From NCBI RefSeq assembly GCF_002872335.1, contig NZ_NJAG01000026.1, positions 1 to 64,000 on the forward strand: DNA of 64,000 bases, in the 5' to 3' direction. The DNA is from Siphonobacter sp. BAB-5405 (lineage in GTDB: Bacteria > Bacteroidota > Bacteroidia > Cytophagales > Spirosomataceae). Below, in pieces: positions 27,749-36,336 of this stretch (its first letter is position 1; every line of letters starts with the position of its first letter). The position numbers and the translations under genes were made by a program. The notes under the pieces are model-generated. The model was not told where the DNA came from. It worked only from the letters and a program-made list of their open reading frames with translations, and did no database searches.

Positions 27749-28513
27749 ATGTCGATTACCTCACAGGCCGAATTAGCGGGAATGCAACAGGTGAGCGAAG
27801 CCGTCGGGCTGACCCTCAAGGAAATGCGAGCGTACGCCCGCCCCGGTCTCACGACGAAAGACCTGGATAATTTTGGTGGAAAGATTCTTAAGAAACTGGG
27901 AGCCCGCTCGGCTCCTCGCCTGAGTTACGGTTTTCCCGGCTGGACCTGCATCAGCGTGAATCACGAAGTAGCCCACGGCATTCCTACCGCCAAAAAAGTA
28001 CTTCGCGAAGGTGACCTGATTAATATCGACGTATCCGCCGAGCTGAACGGCTTTTGGGCGGATAATGGCGGTTCATTCGTACTGGGACAGGATACCCGGA
28101 AGCACCAGCCGCTGGTCAATACGTCTAAAGAGATTTTACATAAGGCGATTCACCACATCAAAACGGGCGTACGCATTGCGGATGTTGGTTTACTGATCGA
28201 AACGGAAGCAAAAAAAGCGGGGTACCGGGTGATTAAAAACCTGGCTGGTCACGGTATTGGCCGCAAATTACACGAGGAACCGAGCAGTATTCTGAATTGC
28301 TACGACCGTTTTAACAAGGCTCGTTTCAAGAAAAACTCGGTGGTAGCCATTGAAACGTTTATCGCCACGGACTCCATGTACGCTAACGAAACCAACGATG
28401 GCTGGACGCTGATTGGCAACCGGGGCGGATTTGTGGCTCAGCACGAGCATACCATTGTCGTTACGGATGATCAGCCGCTGATCCTTACGGCGATGAACGA
28501 AATCTGGAATTAA
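27749..28513 (+). CDS. map: Type I methionine aminopeptidase
   Basis: Removes the initiator methionine from nascent proteins. 254 residues, the usual size of the short bacterial enzyme. The five metal ligands are recognisable: Asp in 'INIDVSAELNGFWADNGGSF' (about 90-107, two Asp), His in 'GHGIGRKLHEEPS' (about 169), Glu in 'AIETF' (about 204) and Glu in 'QHEHTIVV' (about 232). Preceded by paired DnaA boxes and by 'tacctttatt' (27722 onward), a near match to the -7 element. It ends 5 bp from the convergent gene on the minus strand. Confidence 0.95.
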   Translation: MSITSQAELAGMQQVSEAVGLTLKEMRAYARPGLTTKDLDNFGGKILKKLGARSAPRLSYGFPGWTCISVNHEVAHGIPTAKKVLREGDLINIDVSAELNGFWADNGGSFVLGQDTRKHQPLVNTSKEILHKAIHHIKTGVRIADVGLLIETEAKKAGYRVIKNLAGHGIGRKLHEEPSSILNCYDRFNKARFKKNSVVAIETFIATDSMYANETNDGWTLIGNRGGFVAQHEHTIVVTDDQPLILTAMNEIWN

Positions 28514-28518
28514 GAAAT

Positions 28519-29013
28519 TTAGTTTCGCCGCAATACGACACGTTGCAGATGATCGACGGAGTAGTTGACGACGGATTGCGGCGAACCTTTTTTCCCGGAA
28601 GTAACCTCAAAAATTAACTCATTTTCCCGCAGTTCATACGTGGAGGTGAGCACAATTCCTTCTGTTTCAAATACGCTATACAGCTTATTTCCAAAGCGAT
28701 AGCTCGTTAACTCCGTTCCGTCGCGTTCGTCCACGAGGTACAGGCCCGTAGCGGCATCTTTCAATCGTAACCGGTAATCTTTGACGGCTGGCTGTTTTGC
28801 GGAAAGGTACTCGGTTTTCCAGGACCAGCTTTCCAGCTCGGTAGTTTTTCCCACCGTCAGCCGAACGGTAACCGTATCGCGTAGTTTTCCACGAGCAAAG
28901 ATTTCCATCCGGCCCGTCCACGTACCTACGCAGGCTTCCCCAAACGGGACCTGAGCGGTGGTTGGCTGAAGAAAAATCCACAGGCAAGCGAGTGTACTCA
29001 AAAGCGTTTTCAT
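28519..29013 (-). CDS. Secreted protein of unknown function
   Basis: 164 residues. A clear signal peptide (MKTLLSTLACLWIFLQPTTAQ) is followed by a predominantly beta-strand domain with an alternating pattern, for example 'CVGTWTGRMEIFARGKL' and 'DYRLRLKDAATGLYLVDERDGTELTSY'. It resembles small lipocalin-like or avidin-like beta-barrels in pattern ('GTWTG' near the mature N-terminus), but I do not recognise the family. It lies directly downstream of sua5 on the same strand (gap 31 bp) with a weak terminator between, and is convergent with map. Confidence 0.75.
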   Translation of the reverse strand: MKTLLSTLACLWIFLQPTTAQVPFGEACVGTWTGRMEIFARGKLRDTVTVRLTVGKTTELESWSWKTEYLSAKQPAVKDYRLRLKDAATGLYLVDERDGTELTSYRFGNKLYSVFETEGIVLTSTYELRENELIFEVTSGKKGSPQSVVNYSVDHLQRVVLRRN

Positions 29014-29027
29014 GCCGTCAGTAGAAA

Positions 29028-29051
29028 GTAAAAAGCGAGTATTTTTACTCG
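29028..29051 (-). terminator. Weak terminator overlapping the sua5 stop
   Basis: On the minus strand CGAGTA-AAAA-TACTCG is followed by CTTTTTAC. The stem is only 6 bp and includes the sua5 stop codon, so termination may be partial. Confidence 0.45.
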
Positions 29052-29980
29052 GCCGCGGCTCTTCTGATCCGGTCGTTGATTGCAGTTCCCAAATCCCGTT
29101 CGGGTACTAATTCGGCGTAGATCCGGTCGAGGCCCAAAGCATCTAATCGTCGCATGGCGGCAAAAAGATTATGGGCTGCTTCGGCAAAATCACCCGTTAC
29201 GGAGAGAATTTCCTGATGCAACCGGCCGTAATCATTCTGGAAACTAAGCACTCCTACTCGATCTGAGTTTGGTACCGAGGCAGAATCGTTTATCAAGGTC
29301 AGTGGCGTACGGGGGGCGTAATGACTTTTCAACATGCCCGGAGCCTGTGGATTCGAGCTGGAATGAGCCCGTACCTCGACAGGGCCTACCAGTTGTTCAA
29401 TGCGTTCGATGGGCGTACCTCCCTTGCGGTACACAATGACCTGATCGCCTTCAAAACCCACAATGGTTGACTCCACGCCTACCTCGCAGGCTCCCCCATC
29501 CAGAATATAAGCAATCTGCTCCCCCAGTTGCTGTTCGACGTGCTGAGCGGTGGTAGGACTGATGTATCCAAACGGATTTGCACTCGGAGCCGCCAGCGGA
29601 AAGTCTAGTTGACTCAACAGCGAAAGGCTTAGCTCGTGTCGGGGAATGCGTACGGCGACGGTATCCAGACCGCTGGTCACCAGATCAGGTACGGATTCGG
29701 CTTTGGGTAACAAAAATGTAATCGGACCCGGCGTTAAGTGTTCCGCCAGTACCAAAGCCTTCTCGGGGATTTCCCGCACAAACTCCCGCAAACGTTCAAA
29801 AGCGTTCGTATGCACAATGAGCGGATCGAAGGCTGGACGGTTTTTTACCCGGAAAATAGATAGTACAGCCGCCGGGTCGAGGGCATTACCCGCTAGACCG
29901 TACACCGTTTCGGTGGGAATGGCGACGAGTTCTCTCTGTTCCAAAAAGGCCTTTGCTTGCTGTATATCCGTACCAATCAT
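29045..29980 (-). CDS. sua5: L-threonylcarbamoyladenylate synthase (Sua5 type)
   Basis: Makes threonylcarbamoyl-AMP from threonine, bicarbonate and ATP for t6A37 modification of ANN-decoding tRNAs. 311 residues, so this is the long Sua5 form with a YrdC domain (about 10-195) and a C-terminal Sua5 domain (about 205-311). YrdC motifs include 'AIPTETVYGLAGNALD' (about 20-35), 'FDPLIVH' (about 51-57), 'AAPSANPFGYISPT' (about 131-144) and 'VGVESTIVGF' (about 164-173). The linker motif 'YRKGGTP' near 183 and 'APGMLKSHYAPRTPL' near 216 mark the long form. Confidence 0.95.
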   Translation of the reverse strand: MIGTDIQQAKAFLEQRELVAIPTETVYGLAGNALDPAAVLSIFRVKNRPAFDPLIVHTNAFERLREFVREIPEKALVLAEHLTPGPITFLLPKAESVPDLVTSGLDTVAVRIPRHELSLSLLSQLDFPLAAPSANPFGYISPTTAQHVEQQLGEQIAYILDGGACEVGVESTIVGFEGDQVIVYRKGGTPIERIEQLVGPVEVRAHSSSNPQAPGMLKSHYAPRTPLTLINDSASVPNSDRVGVLSFQNDYGRLHQEILSVTGDFAEAAHNLFAAMRRLDALGLDRIYAELVPERDLGTAINDRIRRAAAE

Positions 29981-30108
29981 TCTTCTTAATTTTCAGTCTT
30001 TTGTTGCCGTTCACAGAGTAGGCTTTCCGACAAAAATACGGTTGACTTAGGTACAAAACAAAGCTGCCAGCTTGGGGCTGGCAGCGAATGACTGAAAAGA
30101 AATAGCGA

Positions 30109-30828
30109 TTATTTGATTCGGAAAGTAACCTGAATGCGGGAGGTGAACTTTACTTTCTGGAATTCCAGATCACTTTGACCTACCTCCTCTGTATCAGCTT
30201 TTACCATACGAGCCATTGGCATTTGCATCATTTGATACGTTGGCGTATTATAACTGTCTTCAGTTTCACTGATTTCCAGCACTTCTCCTAATTTGTTACC
30301 CAGCGATTCGACCAAATACCCGGCTTTTTCCTTCGCATTTTGCAAAGCCTTAATTTTTACCTCTTTGCGTAACTGCTCTTTTTTGGAATAATCCACCCGG
30401 CTAATGTGGGTATTGGCAACGCCACGGGAATCCACTTTTGAAAGCAAGTTATCCACATCGTACAACTTGGCTAATTTGAGCTGGTATTGTTTGCTTTCCA
30501 GAAACTGAGCCGGGTTTTTCTTTTTGCCAATGCTGTTCTGGTAACCCGTGATTCCCTGAATGGTCAGGGCGTCTTTGGGCAAACCCGCTCCCTGTACCGA
30601 CTGAATCAATTGTTTTTCCAGAATATCGATGGTGACTTTATCTTTCTGGTTTTTCTCGTCTTTATAAAACTCTTTAAGGCTAATGGTCAGGTAAAATTCA
30701 TCCGGATCGACTTCTACTTCGGAAGTTCCGGTTACTTCAATTTTACGAACGGGTTCTTTTTCCACGGTTTGAGCGAATGCGGCAGTGCTGAAAATGAAAG
30801 AAGCGGCAAGCAAAAGAATGTTTTTCAT
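30109..30828 (-). CDS. SIMPL domain-containing periplasmic protein (DUF541)
   Basis: 239 residues from the ATG at 30828, which gives a clean signal peptide (MKNILLLAASFIFSTAAFAQ). The frame extends to 30894 but the added residues precede the signal peptide and are not convincing. The mature protein has the SIMPL pattern: 'KIEVTGTSEVEVDPDEFYLTI' at its start, 'YDVDNLLSKVDSRGV' in the middle and 'ALQNAKEKAGYLVESLGNKLGEVLEISE' toward the end. Family members form periplasmic ring assemblies; the role is uncertain. A perfect DnaA-box word lies inside at 30449-30457. Confidence 0.88.
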   Translation of the reverse strand: MKNILLLAASFIFSTAAFAQTVEKEPVRKIEVTGTSEVEVDPDEFYLTISLKEFYKDEKNQKDKVTIDILEKQLIQSVQGAGLPKDALTIQGITGYQNSIGKKKNPAQFLESKQYQLKLAKLYDVDNLLSKVDSRGVANTHISRVDYSKKEQLRKEVKIKALQNAKEKAGYLVESLGNKLGEVLEISETEDSYNTPTYQMMQMPMARMVKADTEEVGQSDLEFQKVKFTSRIQVTFRIK

Positions 30829-31029
30829 GGCTTTGTAAGAATTAGTTTTTGAATCGTTTACACCCAGTAGATGCGATCGATCCAAAAATTCCATACGGAG
30901 AAGGTGTTAATGAAAGTTAAAGATAAATTGGAAATGATAAGGTGAATAAAAAAGGTTGATAATGAATGATTTATGACTAAATTGAATTTTTGAAATTCCT
31001 ATAAATACGAAAGAAACCGGGTGCTGTCT

Positions 31030-31512
31030 TTACACTTCCAGACGTAACACGCTTGAATTATCGGTGCATACGTCCAGTAATCGTTGCTGGGTTAGCTGTA
31101 ACACGGGATGGATGAAATCGGGGGCAATCTCGGCCAGCGGTACCAGCGTAAAACGTCGTTCCGCCAGATAAGGGTGAGGAATACTCAGTTCTGGTTCGTT
31201 AATGACTTCCGTACCGTAGTACAACAAATCAATATCGATCAGACGGGCTCCCCATTTTTCTTTTCGTACCCGACCCAATTCCATTTCAATGGCCTGCGTA
31301 CGCCGGAGCAGCTCTAAAGGCTCCCATTCGGTATCTACTTCGATTACCTGATTCAAAAAGGCGGGTTGATCCGTCAAGCCCCAGGCGGCCGTTTCCCACA
31401 AACTCGACTCGACGCGGATGGGTCCGATCGTGTCTTCAATACGTTTCCGGGCTTGTTGAAACGTGGCTAGCCGATCGCCTAAGTTGGCTCCTAAAAGTAA
31501 GAATACGTTCAA
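31030..31512 (-). CDS. folK: 2-amino-4-hydroxy-6-hydroxymethyldihydropteridine pyrophosphokinase
   Basis: Transfers pyrophosphate from ATP to 6-hydroxymethyl-dihydropterin in folate synthesis. About 160 residues with the motifs 'LLLGANLGDR' (about 5-14), 'ETAAWGLTDQPAFLNQV' (about 42-58), 'GRVRKEKWGARLIDIDLLYYG' (about 80-100) and 'LSIPHPYLAERRFTLVPL' (about 108-125). The first ATG in frame is 150 bases upstream and would add 50 unrelated residues. The natural start is the TTG at 31512, directly before NVFLLLGANLGD. A -7 element at 31543-31550 fits that choice. An uncommon TTG start is therefore proposed. Confidence 0.9.
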   Translation of the reverse strand: MNVFLLLGANLGDRLATFQQARKRIEDTIGPIRVESSLWETAAWGLTDQPAFLNQVIEVDTEWEPLELLRRTQAIEMELGRVRKEKWGARLIDIDLLYYGTEVINEPELSIPHPYLAERRFTLVPLAEIAPDFIHPVLQLTQQRLLDVCTDNSSVLRLEV

Positions 31513-31542
31513 AATACAGATTGAATGGTCGTCGTATGCGTA

Positions 31543-31550
31543 CAAATGTA
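31543..31550 (-). promoter_or_regulatory. Putative folK promoter -7 element
   Basis: Minus strand TACATTTG matches TAnnTTTG, 30 bases upstream of the proposed TTG start. A TTTC about 20 bases further upstream could serve as a weak -33 element. Confidence 0.5.
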
Positions 31551-31600
31551 AAAATAGAGTACCGGGAAACACCAGTAACCGGAAAGAAGGGTACCCAAAT

Positions 31601-33139
31601 CTACGTTCCCCAGCTCTCCCGGTCCAGACTTCGGTACTGAATGGCCTCAGCCAAATGCTCAATTTTGATTTCGGGAGAGCCTGCCAAATCGGCGATGGTA
31701 CGAGCTACCCGCAGAATCCGGTCGTACGCTCGGGCCGAAAGTTGCAATTTATTCATGGCTGTCTTCAGTAACATCTTACCCGCTTCACTGAGGTCACACA
31801 CTTTCCGTACCAACTCCGACGGCATCATCGCATTGCAATAAACGCCCGCATGTTCAGTGAACCGTTCCGTCTGTATTTCCCGAGCCTTAATCACCCGCTC
31901 ACGAATGGCGGCACTCGCTTCCGACTTGCGGGTAGAAGATAATTGCTCAAAATTGACCGGGGTCACTTCCACGTGTAAATCAATCCGATCCAGTAAAGGG
32001 CCGGATATGCGGCTCAGGTACTTGCTGACGCTACCGGGCGGGCAGGTGCATTCCTTTTCGGGATGATTGTAGTATCCACATGGACAAGGGTTCATACTGG
32101 CAATGAGCATGAAATTAGCCGGAAATTCCACCGCCCACCGAGCCCTCGAAATACTGACGGTCCGCTCTTCCAGCGGTTGCCGCATGACTTCCAGAGCCGA
32201 CCGCTTAAACTCAGGGAGTTCGTCCAGAAACAGGACACCATTGTGAGCCAGTGAAATCTCGCCGGGTTGCGGCATACCACCGCCACCCACCAGGGCGGCA
32301 TCCGAAATCGTATGGTGCGGATTCCGGAAGGGGCGACGGGCAATGAGGGTGGCCCGACTGCCCAGCTTGCCCGCCACGGAGTGAATCTTCGTTGTTTCAA
32401 GAGCCTCGTGTAAAGACAAGGGCGGAAGTATACTGGGAAGGCGTTTGGCCAGCATGGTCTTTCCCGCCCCCGGTGGTCCGATCATGATCACGTTATGCCC
32501 ACCGGCGGCGGCAATTTCCAGCGAGCGTTTGATATTTTCCTGGCCCTGTACGTCAGCAAAATCGGTTTCGTATTCGTTGAGGGTGGTCAGAAAAATGTCC
32601 CGTGTGTCGGATGTGGTAGGTTCAATATCTAGCGTCCCCCTCAGAAAATCCACTGCCTCGCTGAGCGTATCGACGCCAATCACGTCGATATTATTGACAA
32701 TGGAAGCCTCCGAAGCATTTTCTTTCGGTAAAATGAATCCTTTGAACTGGTTTTTGCGAGCTTCGATGGCAATGGGCAGTACTCCTTTGATGGGTCGCAA
32801 TTTGCCGTCAAGTGAAAGCTCACCCATGATTAGGTATTCTTCCAGCTTTTTCAGGTTCGCCTGTTCCGAAGCGTGTAATACACACAAGGCAATGGGCAAA
32901 TCATACGCGGAGCCTTCTTTACGTACATCTGCCGGAGCCAGGTTGATTACGGTCTTTGTTCGGGGATAAAAGTAATCGTGATATTTGATGGCGGCTTCCA
33001 CGCGTTGCACGCTCTCTTTCACTGCACTGTCGGGTAATCCCACCAAAAAAGTACCTGTACCCTGTCCTACCGTTACTTCAACGGTAACGAGGGTTGCATT
33101 CACGCCGAAAATGGCCGCTCCGTAAGTCTTTGCCAACAT
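31601..33139 (-). CDS. comM: YifB/ComM family Mg chelatase-like AAA ATPase
   Basis: AAA+ hexameric helicase of the ComM family, which in naturally competent bacteria promotes branch migration during integration of incoming DNA. 512 residues. The N-terminal Lon-protease-like domain (about 1-175) includes 'VGLPDSAVKESVQRV'. The ATPase has Walker A 'GPPGAGKTMLAKRLP' (about 221-235) and Walker B 'NGVLFLDELPEF' (about 300-311). A cysteine cluster 'PCPCGYYNHPEKECTCPP' (about 353-370) is typical of the family. The C-terminal Mg-chelatase domain ends with 'RAYDRILRVARTIADLAGS'. Whether this organism is competent is not shown here. Confidence 0.95.
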   Translation of the reverse strand: MLAKTYGAAIFGVNATLVTVEVTVGQGTGTFLVGLPDSAVKESVQRVEAAIKYHDYFYPRTKTVINLAPADVRKEGSAYDLPIALCVLHASEQANLKKLEEYLIMGELSLDGKLRPIKGVLPIAIEARKNQFKGFILPKENASEASIVNNIDVIGVDTLSEAVDFLRGTLDIEPTTSDTRDIFLTTLNEYETDFADVQGQENIKRSLEIAAAGGHNVIMIGPPGAGKTMLAKRLPSILPPLSLHEALETTKIHSVAGKLGSRATLIARRPFRNPHHTISDAALVGGGGMPQPGEISLAHNGVLFLDELPEFKRSALEVMRQPLEERTVSISRARWAVEFPANFMLIASMNPCPCGYYNHPEKECTCPPGSVSKYLSRISGPLLDRIDLHVEVTPVNFEQLSSTRKSEASAAIRERVIKAREIQTERFTEHAGVYCNAMMPSELVRKVCDLSEAGKMLLKTAMNKLQLSARAYDRILRVARTIADLAGSPEIKIEHLAEAIQYRSLDRESWGT

Positions 33140-33228
33140 AGTTTTCTTACCTAAAATCAGGTAGCAAACTTAAGCGGTTTAGGAGTTATAGCGGATAGGG
33201 CCCGGTATTTAACCAGAACCAAAGCCAT

Positions 33229-33276
33229 AAAAAAGCAAGAACGCGTTGGTAATCAATTGATTACCAACGCGTTCTT
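33229..33276 (-). terminator. Perfect 40 bp palindrome with T-tract, probable topoisomerase terminator
   Basis: Positions 33237-33276 read identically on both strands (AAGAACGCGTTGG... centred on AATT). On the minus strand the stem is followed by GCTTTTTTATGG, giving a terminator for the topoisomerase IB gene. An 18 bp stem with a four-base loop is unusually long. The plus-strand side lacks a T-tract. Confidence 0.75.
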
Positions 33277-33321
33277 CGTGTACATGCTAACTAATGTCGA
33301 ATACATATTTAGGGAACGGTA

Positions 33322-34425
33322 CTAGACCGTTGCCTCCAGCAATTGCTTCACTTTCATTTCCAGCGGAGACAAAGACGAAGGATCTGCCGTTTCACTGGGA
33401 GCCGTATCCAGTCCTTCGCAATAGCCCCAAAGTTTTTCGGATTCATAAGCCGTAATTACTTTGGGATGTACGTAGTATTTCTTGCTGACGGCCCGAGTAT
33501 TACCCAAAGCCTCAGCTACCAGATCATAACAGCGGTTGATATTACGTTTACAGGCCGTAGGCGTATCGAATAATCCCAAAGACTGGAAAGCCTCGAAAGC
33601 TCCCAGTGTACCTCGCCAGGTACGAAAGTCCTTAGCCGTAAATTCTTCACCCGTAATCTCACGTAGATACGTATTGACGTCACCAGAGCCGACACTACGG
33701 TGGTTACCTTCGTTGTCTACATACTGGAAAAGCTCCTCGCCGGGTACATCCTTACACCGCTGAATCAGTTTAGCCAGCCGTTTATCTTTCAGGCTGATTT
33801 CGTGGAAAACACCCTTCTTCCCTTTGAAACGAAAGGTAACTTTTGATCCTTCGATGTCAGCGTGTTCGTCCTGCATGGTGGTAAGACCATACGAGCCATT
33901 TTGCTTCTTATACTCTTCGTTACCCACCCGAATGCTAGTCTTTTCCATAAGCCGAACAATGAGTGCCAGTACTTTCTCGTACGGTAGTCCCGGGCGACGT
34001 AAGTCTTTTTCAACCTGCTCCCGAATCTTAGGTAGTACTTCAGCGAACTCTACCAGCCGGTAAAACTTGGTTTCATTGCGAATGGCATTCCAGTCCGGAT
34101 GATACCGATACTGCTTACGACCCTTCGTATCGAAACCTGTAGCCTGTAAGTGACCATTAGATAACGGACTTATCCACACTTTTTCCCAAGCCGGCGGTAT
34201 AACCAGTGAACGGATTCGCCGTAGCGTATCCAGATCGCGTATCGGCTTTTTATCAGCGTCGACATACCGAAACGATTTATTATGGCGTAAGCGATGAATA
34301 CCCGGTTGATCGTCGGTCGTGTAGACCAACCCTGCCACCTTGGCCGACCGCTTTGGATCTTTTGACCAAAGACGGGTACGGCGGCGACGGGTGGCTTTCG
34401 AAGGAGGTAGTGCAACAGCACTCAT
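33322..34425 (-). CDS. DNA topoisomerase IB (poxvirus-like)
   Basis: Type IB topoisomerase that relaxes supercoils through a 3'-phosphotyrosine intermediate. 367 residues. N-terminal region with 'PPAWEKVWISP' (about 77-87) and 'ATGFDTKGRKQYRYHPDW' (about 95-112). Catalytic residues seen: Arg in 'SIRVGNEEY' (about 164-172), Lys region near 'FRFKGKKGVFHE' (about 198-209), Arg in 'KDFRTWRGT' (about 267-275) and the active-site Tyr in 'SKKYYVHPKV' (about 314-323). Bacterial copies are scattered and thought to have spread by transfer. Codon use does not look foreign. A DnaA-box word occurs inside at 34170-34178. Confidence 0.94.
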   Translation of the reverse strand: MSAVALPPSKATRRRRTRLWSKDPKRSAKVAGLVYTTDDQPGIHRLRHNKSFRYVDADKKPIRDLDTLRRIRSLVIPPAWEKVWISPLSNGHLQATGFDTKGRKQYRYHPDWNAIRNETKFYRLVEFAEVLPKIREQVEKDLRRPGLPYEKVLALIVRLMEKTSIRVGNEEYKKQNGSYGLTTMQDEHADIEGSKVTFRFKGKKGVFHEISLKDKRLAKLIQRCKDVPGEELFQYVDNEGNHRSVGSGDVNTYLREITGEEFTAKDFRTWRGTLGAFEAFQSLGLFDTPTACKRNINRCYDLVAEALGNTRAVSKKYYVHPKVITAYESEKLWGYCEGLDTAPSETADPSSLSPLEMKVKQLLEATV

Positions 34426-34480
34426 AAAGTTAAAGGGTTGTGGGTTTCAGAGAAGGTATCACCTTCCCAACAAATATCAA

Positions 34481-34780
34481 TTACAGCAGCGGATCGTCTT
34501 CCTTAATCGGAGCTTCGTCATGCTGGCTATGGCGATCGGCGTCCTGCTGGTGGCGGTCGGCCCGGTCAACACTTCCCCGTTCGCGAATATTTACTTCTGT
34601 TTCCATATCAGTTGGATCAAACTCGCCCTTTTCGTTCTCAAAGGATTGTTCGTAATTCTCAACCCCTTCACTTTCCAGAGCCTTCAGTTCAGAGGGGTTC
34701 AGGCCCAGATATAACTTTTCCGGCTCCTGCTTCTCCGTGTTTTCTCTCAGTCCACTGTTTTCTTTCGGTTCGGTATTCAT
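34481..34780 (-). CDS. Small acidic, disordered protein of unknown function
   Basis: 99 residues, almost without hydrophobic core: rich in Glu, Asp, Lys, Asn and Gln (for example 'NSGLRENTEKQEPEKL' and 'HQQDADRHSQHDEAP'). One short segment, 'LYLGLNPSELKALESEGV' (about 23-40), could fold as a helix. No domain recognised. It has a proper ATG (34780), ends 56 bases before the topoisomerase start on the same strand, and is divergent from the Fe-S gene. It is probably real but could be a chance frame. Confidence 0.55.
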   Translation of the reverse strand: MNTEPKENSGLRENTEKQEPEKLYLGLNPSELKALESEGVENYEQSFENEKGEFDPTDMETEVNIRERGSVDRADRHQQDADRHSQHDEAPIKEDDPLL

Positions 34781-34923
34781 GGCTGTTGGCTATTATTTTG
34801 AGCATGAAATAGGATAAAAAAGAGTGCCTTCATGAATTTCCCCCGAATCTAAAGCCCTTTGATGTAGAAAATATTCCCTTGTTTTTCTGATTTCAACCCT
34901 GTTCAGGAAACTAGTTATTATGC

Positions 34924-34953
34924 TTGCATACTATTTTGATAATGGTATCTTTG
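34924..34953 (+). promoter_or_regulatory. Promoter of the Fe-S electron-transfer operon
   Basis: TTG at 34924-34926, a 19-base spacer, and TATCTTTG at 34946-34953 fit the Bacteroidota -33/-7 promoter model well. The start codon lies 40 bases downstream. Confidence 0.6.
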
Positions 34954-34992
34954 CTAGAGTAAATTGATTTTTTCGAGCAAAACAAAGAAGAT

Positions 34993-36315
34993 ATGCAACT
35001 CCTACCGCAAGTAGTCTTTGCATTAGTAGTAGGATTGGTTGGCTGGATGATGGTTCGACGGATTCGAAACATTCAGCAAACGATTCAACTTGGCCGGGCC
35101 GAGGATTTGACGGATCAGCCGGGTCTTCGCTGGCGTACCATGCTCCGGATCGCGTTTGGGCAGCAACGCATGTTCGATCGACCGCTGGTGGGTATACTGC
35201 ACCTGCTGGTGTACGCGGGTTTTCTGTTGATCAACATTGAAGTGCTGGAGATTGTACTGGATGGCTTACTCGGCACGCACCGAATTTTTGCTCCGGTACT
35301 GGGCGGTTTTTATCCGTTCCTGATTGATTTTTTTGAGGTATTGGCACTGGGCGTACTCGTAGCCTGTATCCTTTTTCTGATTCGCCGGGATGCCCGGCTG
35401 ATTCCCCGTTTGCAAGCCCGTCAGCACCGGGAATTGAAGGGCTGGCCCGTGCTGGATGCCAACGTTATTCTGATTACCGAGATCGTACTGATGGTGGCCA
35501 TTCTGAGTATGAATGCTGCTGATAGCTTGTTACAGGAACGCGGACAGGCCCATTATCCGCTTGTGGGTGATTTTGTCATCAGCCAGTTTTTGAAGCCTAT
35601 TTTTGCGGGTTTTAGTACGGAAGCTTTGCTCGTCATCGAACGGGTCTCCTGGTGGTTTCATATTCTGGGCATTTTTGCCTTTGCCGTATACGTTACCTAT
35701 TCCAAACACCTGCACATCTTTCTGGCTTTTCCCAATACCTATTTTACCCGAATTCAGCCGCAGGGAACCATGGATGCTATGCCTGCCGTCACGCGGGAAG
35801 TAAAACTAATGCTCGGTACCGAAACGGATACGGGAACGCCGCCGGAAGCGGGCAGATTTGGAGCTAAAGACGTCATGGATCTTTCCTGGAAAAACCTCCT
35901 AGACGCCTATTCCTGTACCGAGTGCGGACGATGTACGGCAGCTTGTCCGGCAAACCTGACCGGGAAAAAACTTTCGCCCCGGAAAATCATGATGGATACC
36001 CGGGATCGGCTGGAAGACCTGGGAAGAAACCTGCAAACCAACGGCGGCGAGCTGAAGGACGATGGAAAATCTCTACTGGGCGACTATATCCAGACGGAAG
36101 AATTACGAGCCTGTACAACCTGTCAGGCTTGCGTACAGGCCTGCCCTATTCTGATCAATCCGCTTGACATTATTCTGCAATTGCGTCGGTATCAGGCCAT
36201 GGAGGAATCCAACGCTCCGGCCGCCTGGAATGCCATGTTCCAGAATGTGGAAAACAATCAGGCTCCGTGGAAATTCTCGCCCGGCGACCGCTTTAACTGG
36301 GCCGAGCAGTTGTAA
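34993..36315 (+). CDS. Membrane-bound (Fe-S) electron-transfer protein (HdrC/NarI-like fusion)
   Basis: 440 residues. The N-terminal half has about five membrane segments (about 1-22, 68-90, 105-135, 155-180, 220-245) with spaced histidines, as in nitrate-reductase gamma-like heme b subunits. The C-terminal half carries two [4Fe-4S] motifs: 'CTECGRCTAACP' (about 309-320) and 'CTTCQACVQACP' (about 374-385). Likely passes electrons between a quinone pool and a soluble partner, working with the CCG-domain protein encoded 21 bp downstream. The donor and acceptor are unknown. Confidence 0.85.
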   Translation: MQLLPQVVFALVVGLVGWMMVRRIRNIQQTIQLGRAEDLTDQPGLRWRTMLRIAFGQQRMFDRPLVGILHLLVYAGFLLINIEVLEIVLDGLLGTHRIFAPVLGGFYPFLIDFFEVLALGVLVACILFLIRRDARLIPRLQARQHRELKGWPVLDANVILITEIVLMVAILSMNAADSLLQERGQAHYPLVGDFVISQFLKPIFAGFSTEALLVIERVSWWFHILGIFAFAVYVTYSKHLHIFLAFPNTYFTRIQPQGTMDAMPAVTREVKLMLGTETDTGTPPEAGRFGAKDVMDLSWKNLLDAYSCTECGRCTAACPANLTGKKLSPRKIMMDTRDRLEDLGRNLQTNGGELKDDGKSLLGDYIQTEELRACTTCQACVQACPILINPLDIILQLRRYQAMEESNAPAAWNAMFQNVENNQAPWKFSPGDRFNWAEQL

Positions 36316-36336
36316 CCATTTCAAAGCAATTCGTGT

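Noticed and set aside
32445-32969. 174-codon frame antisense to comM
   Set aside because: Shadow of the Walker A region of comM; composition is not that of a real protein.
33237-33276. Perfect palindrome as an insertion-sequence end
   Set aside because: No transposase gene or target-site duplication nearby; the T-tract on the minus strand fits a terminator better.
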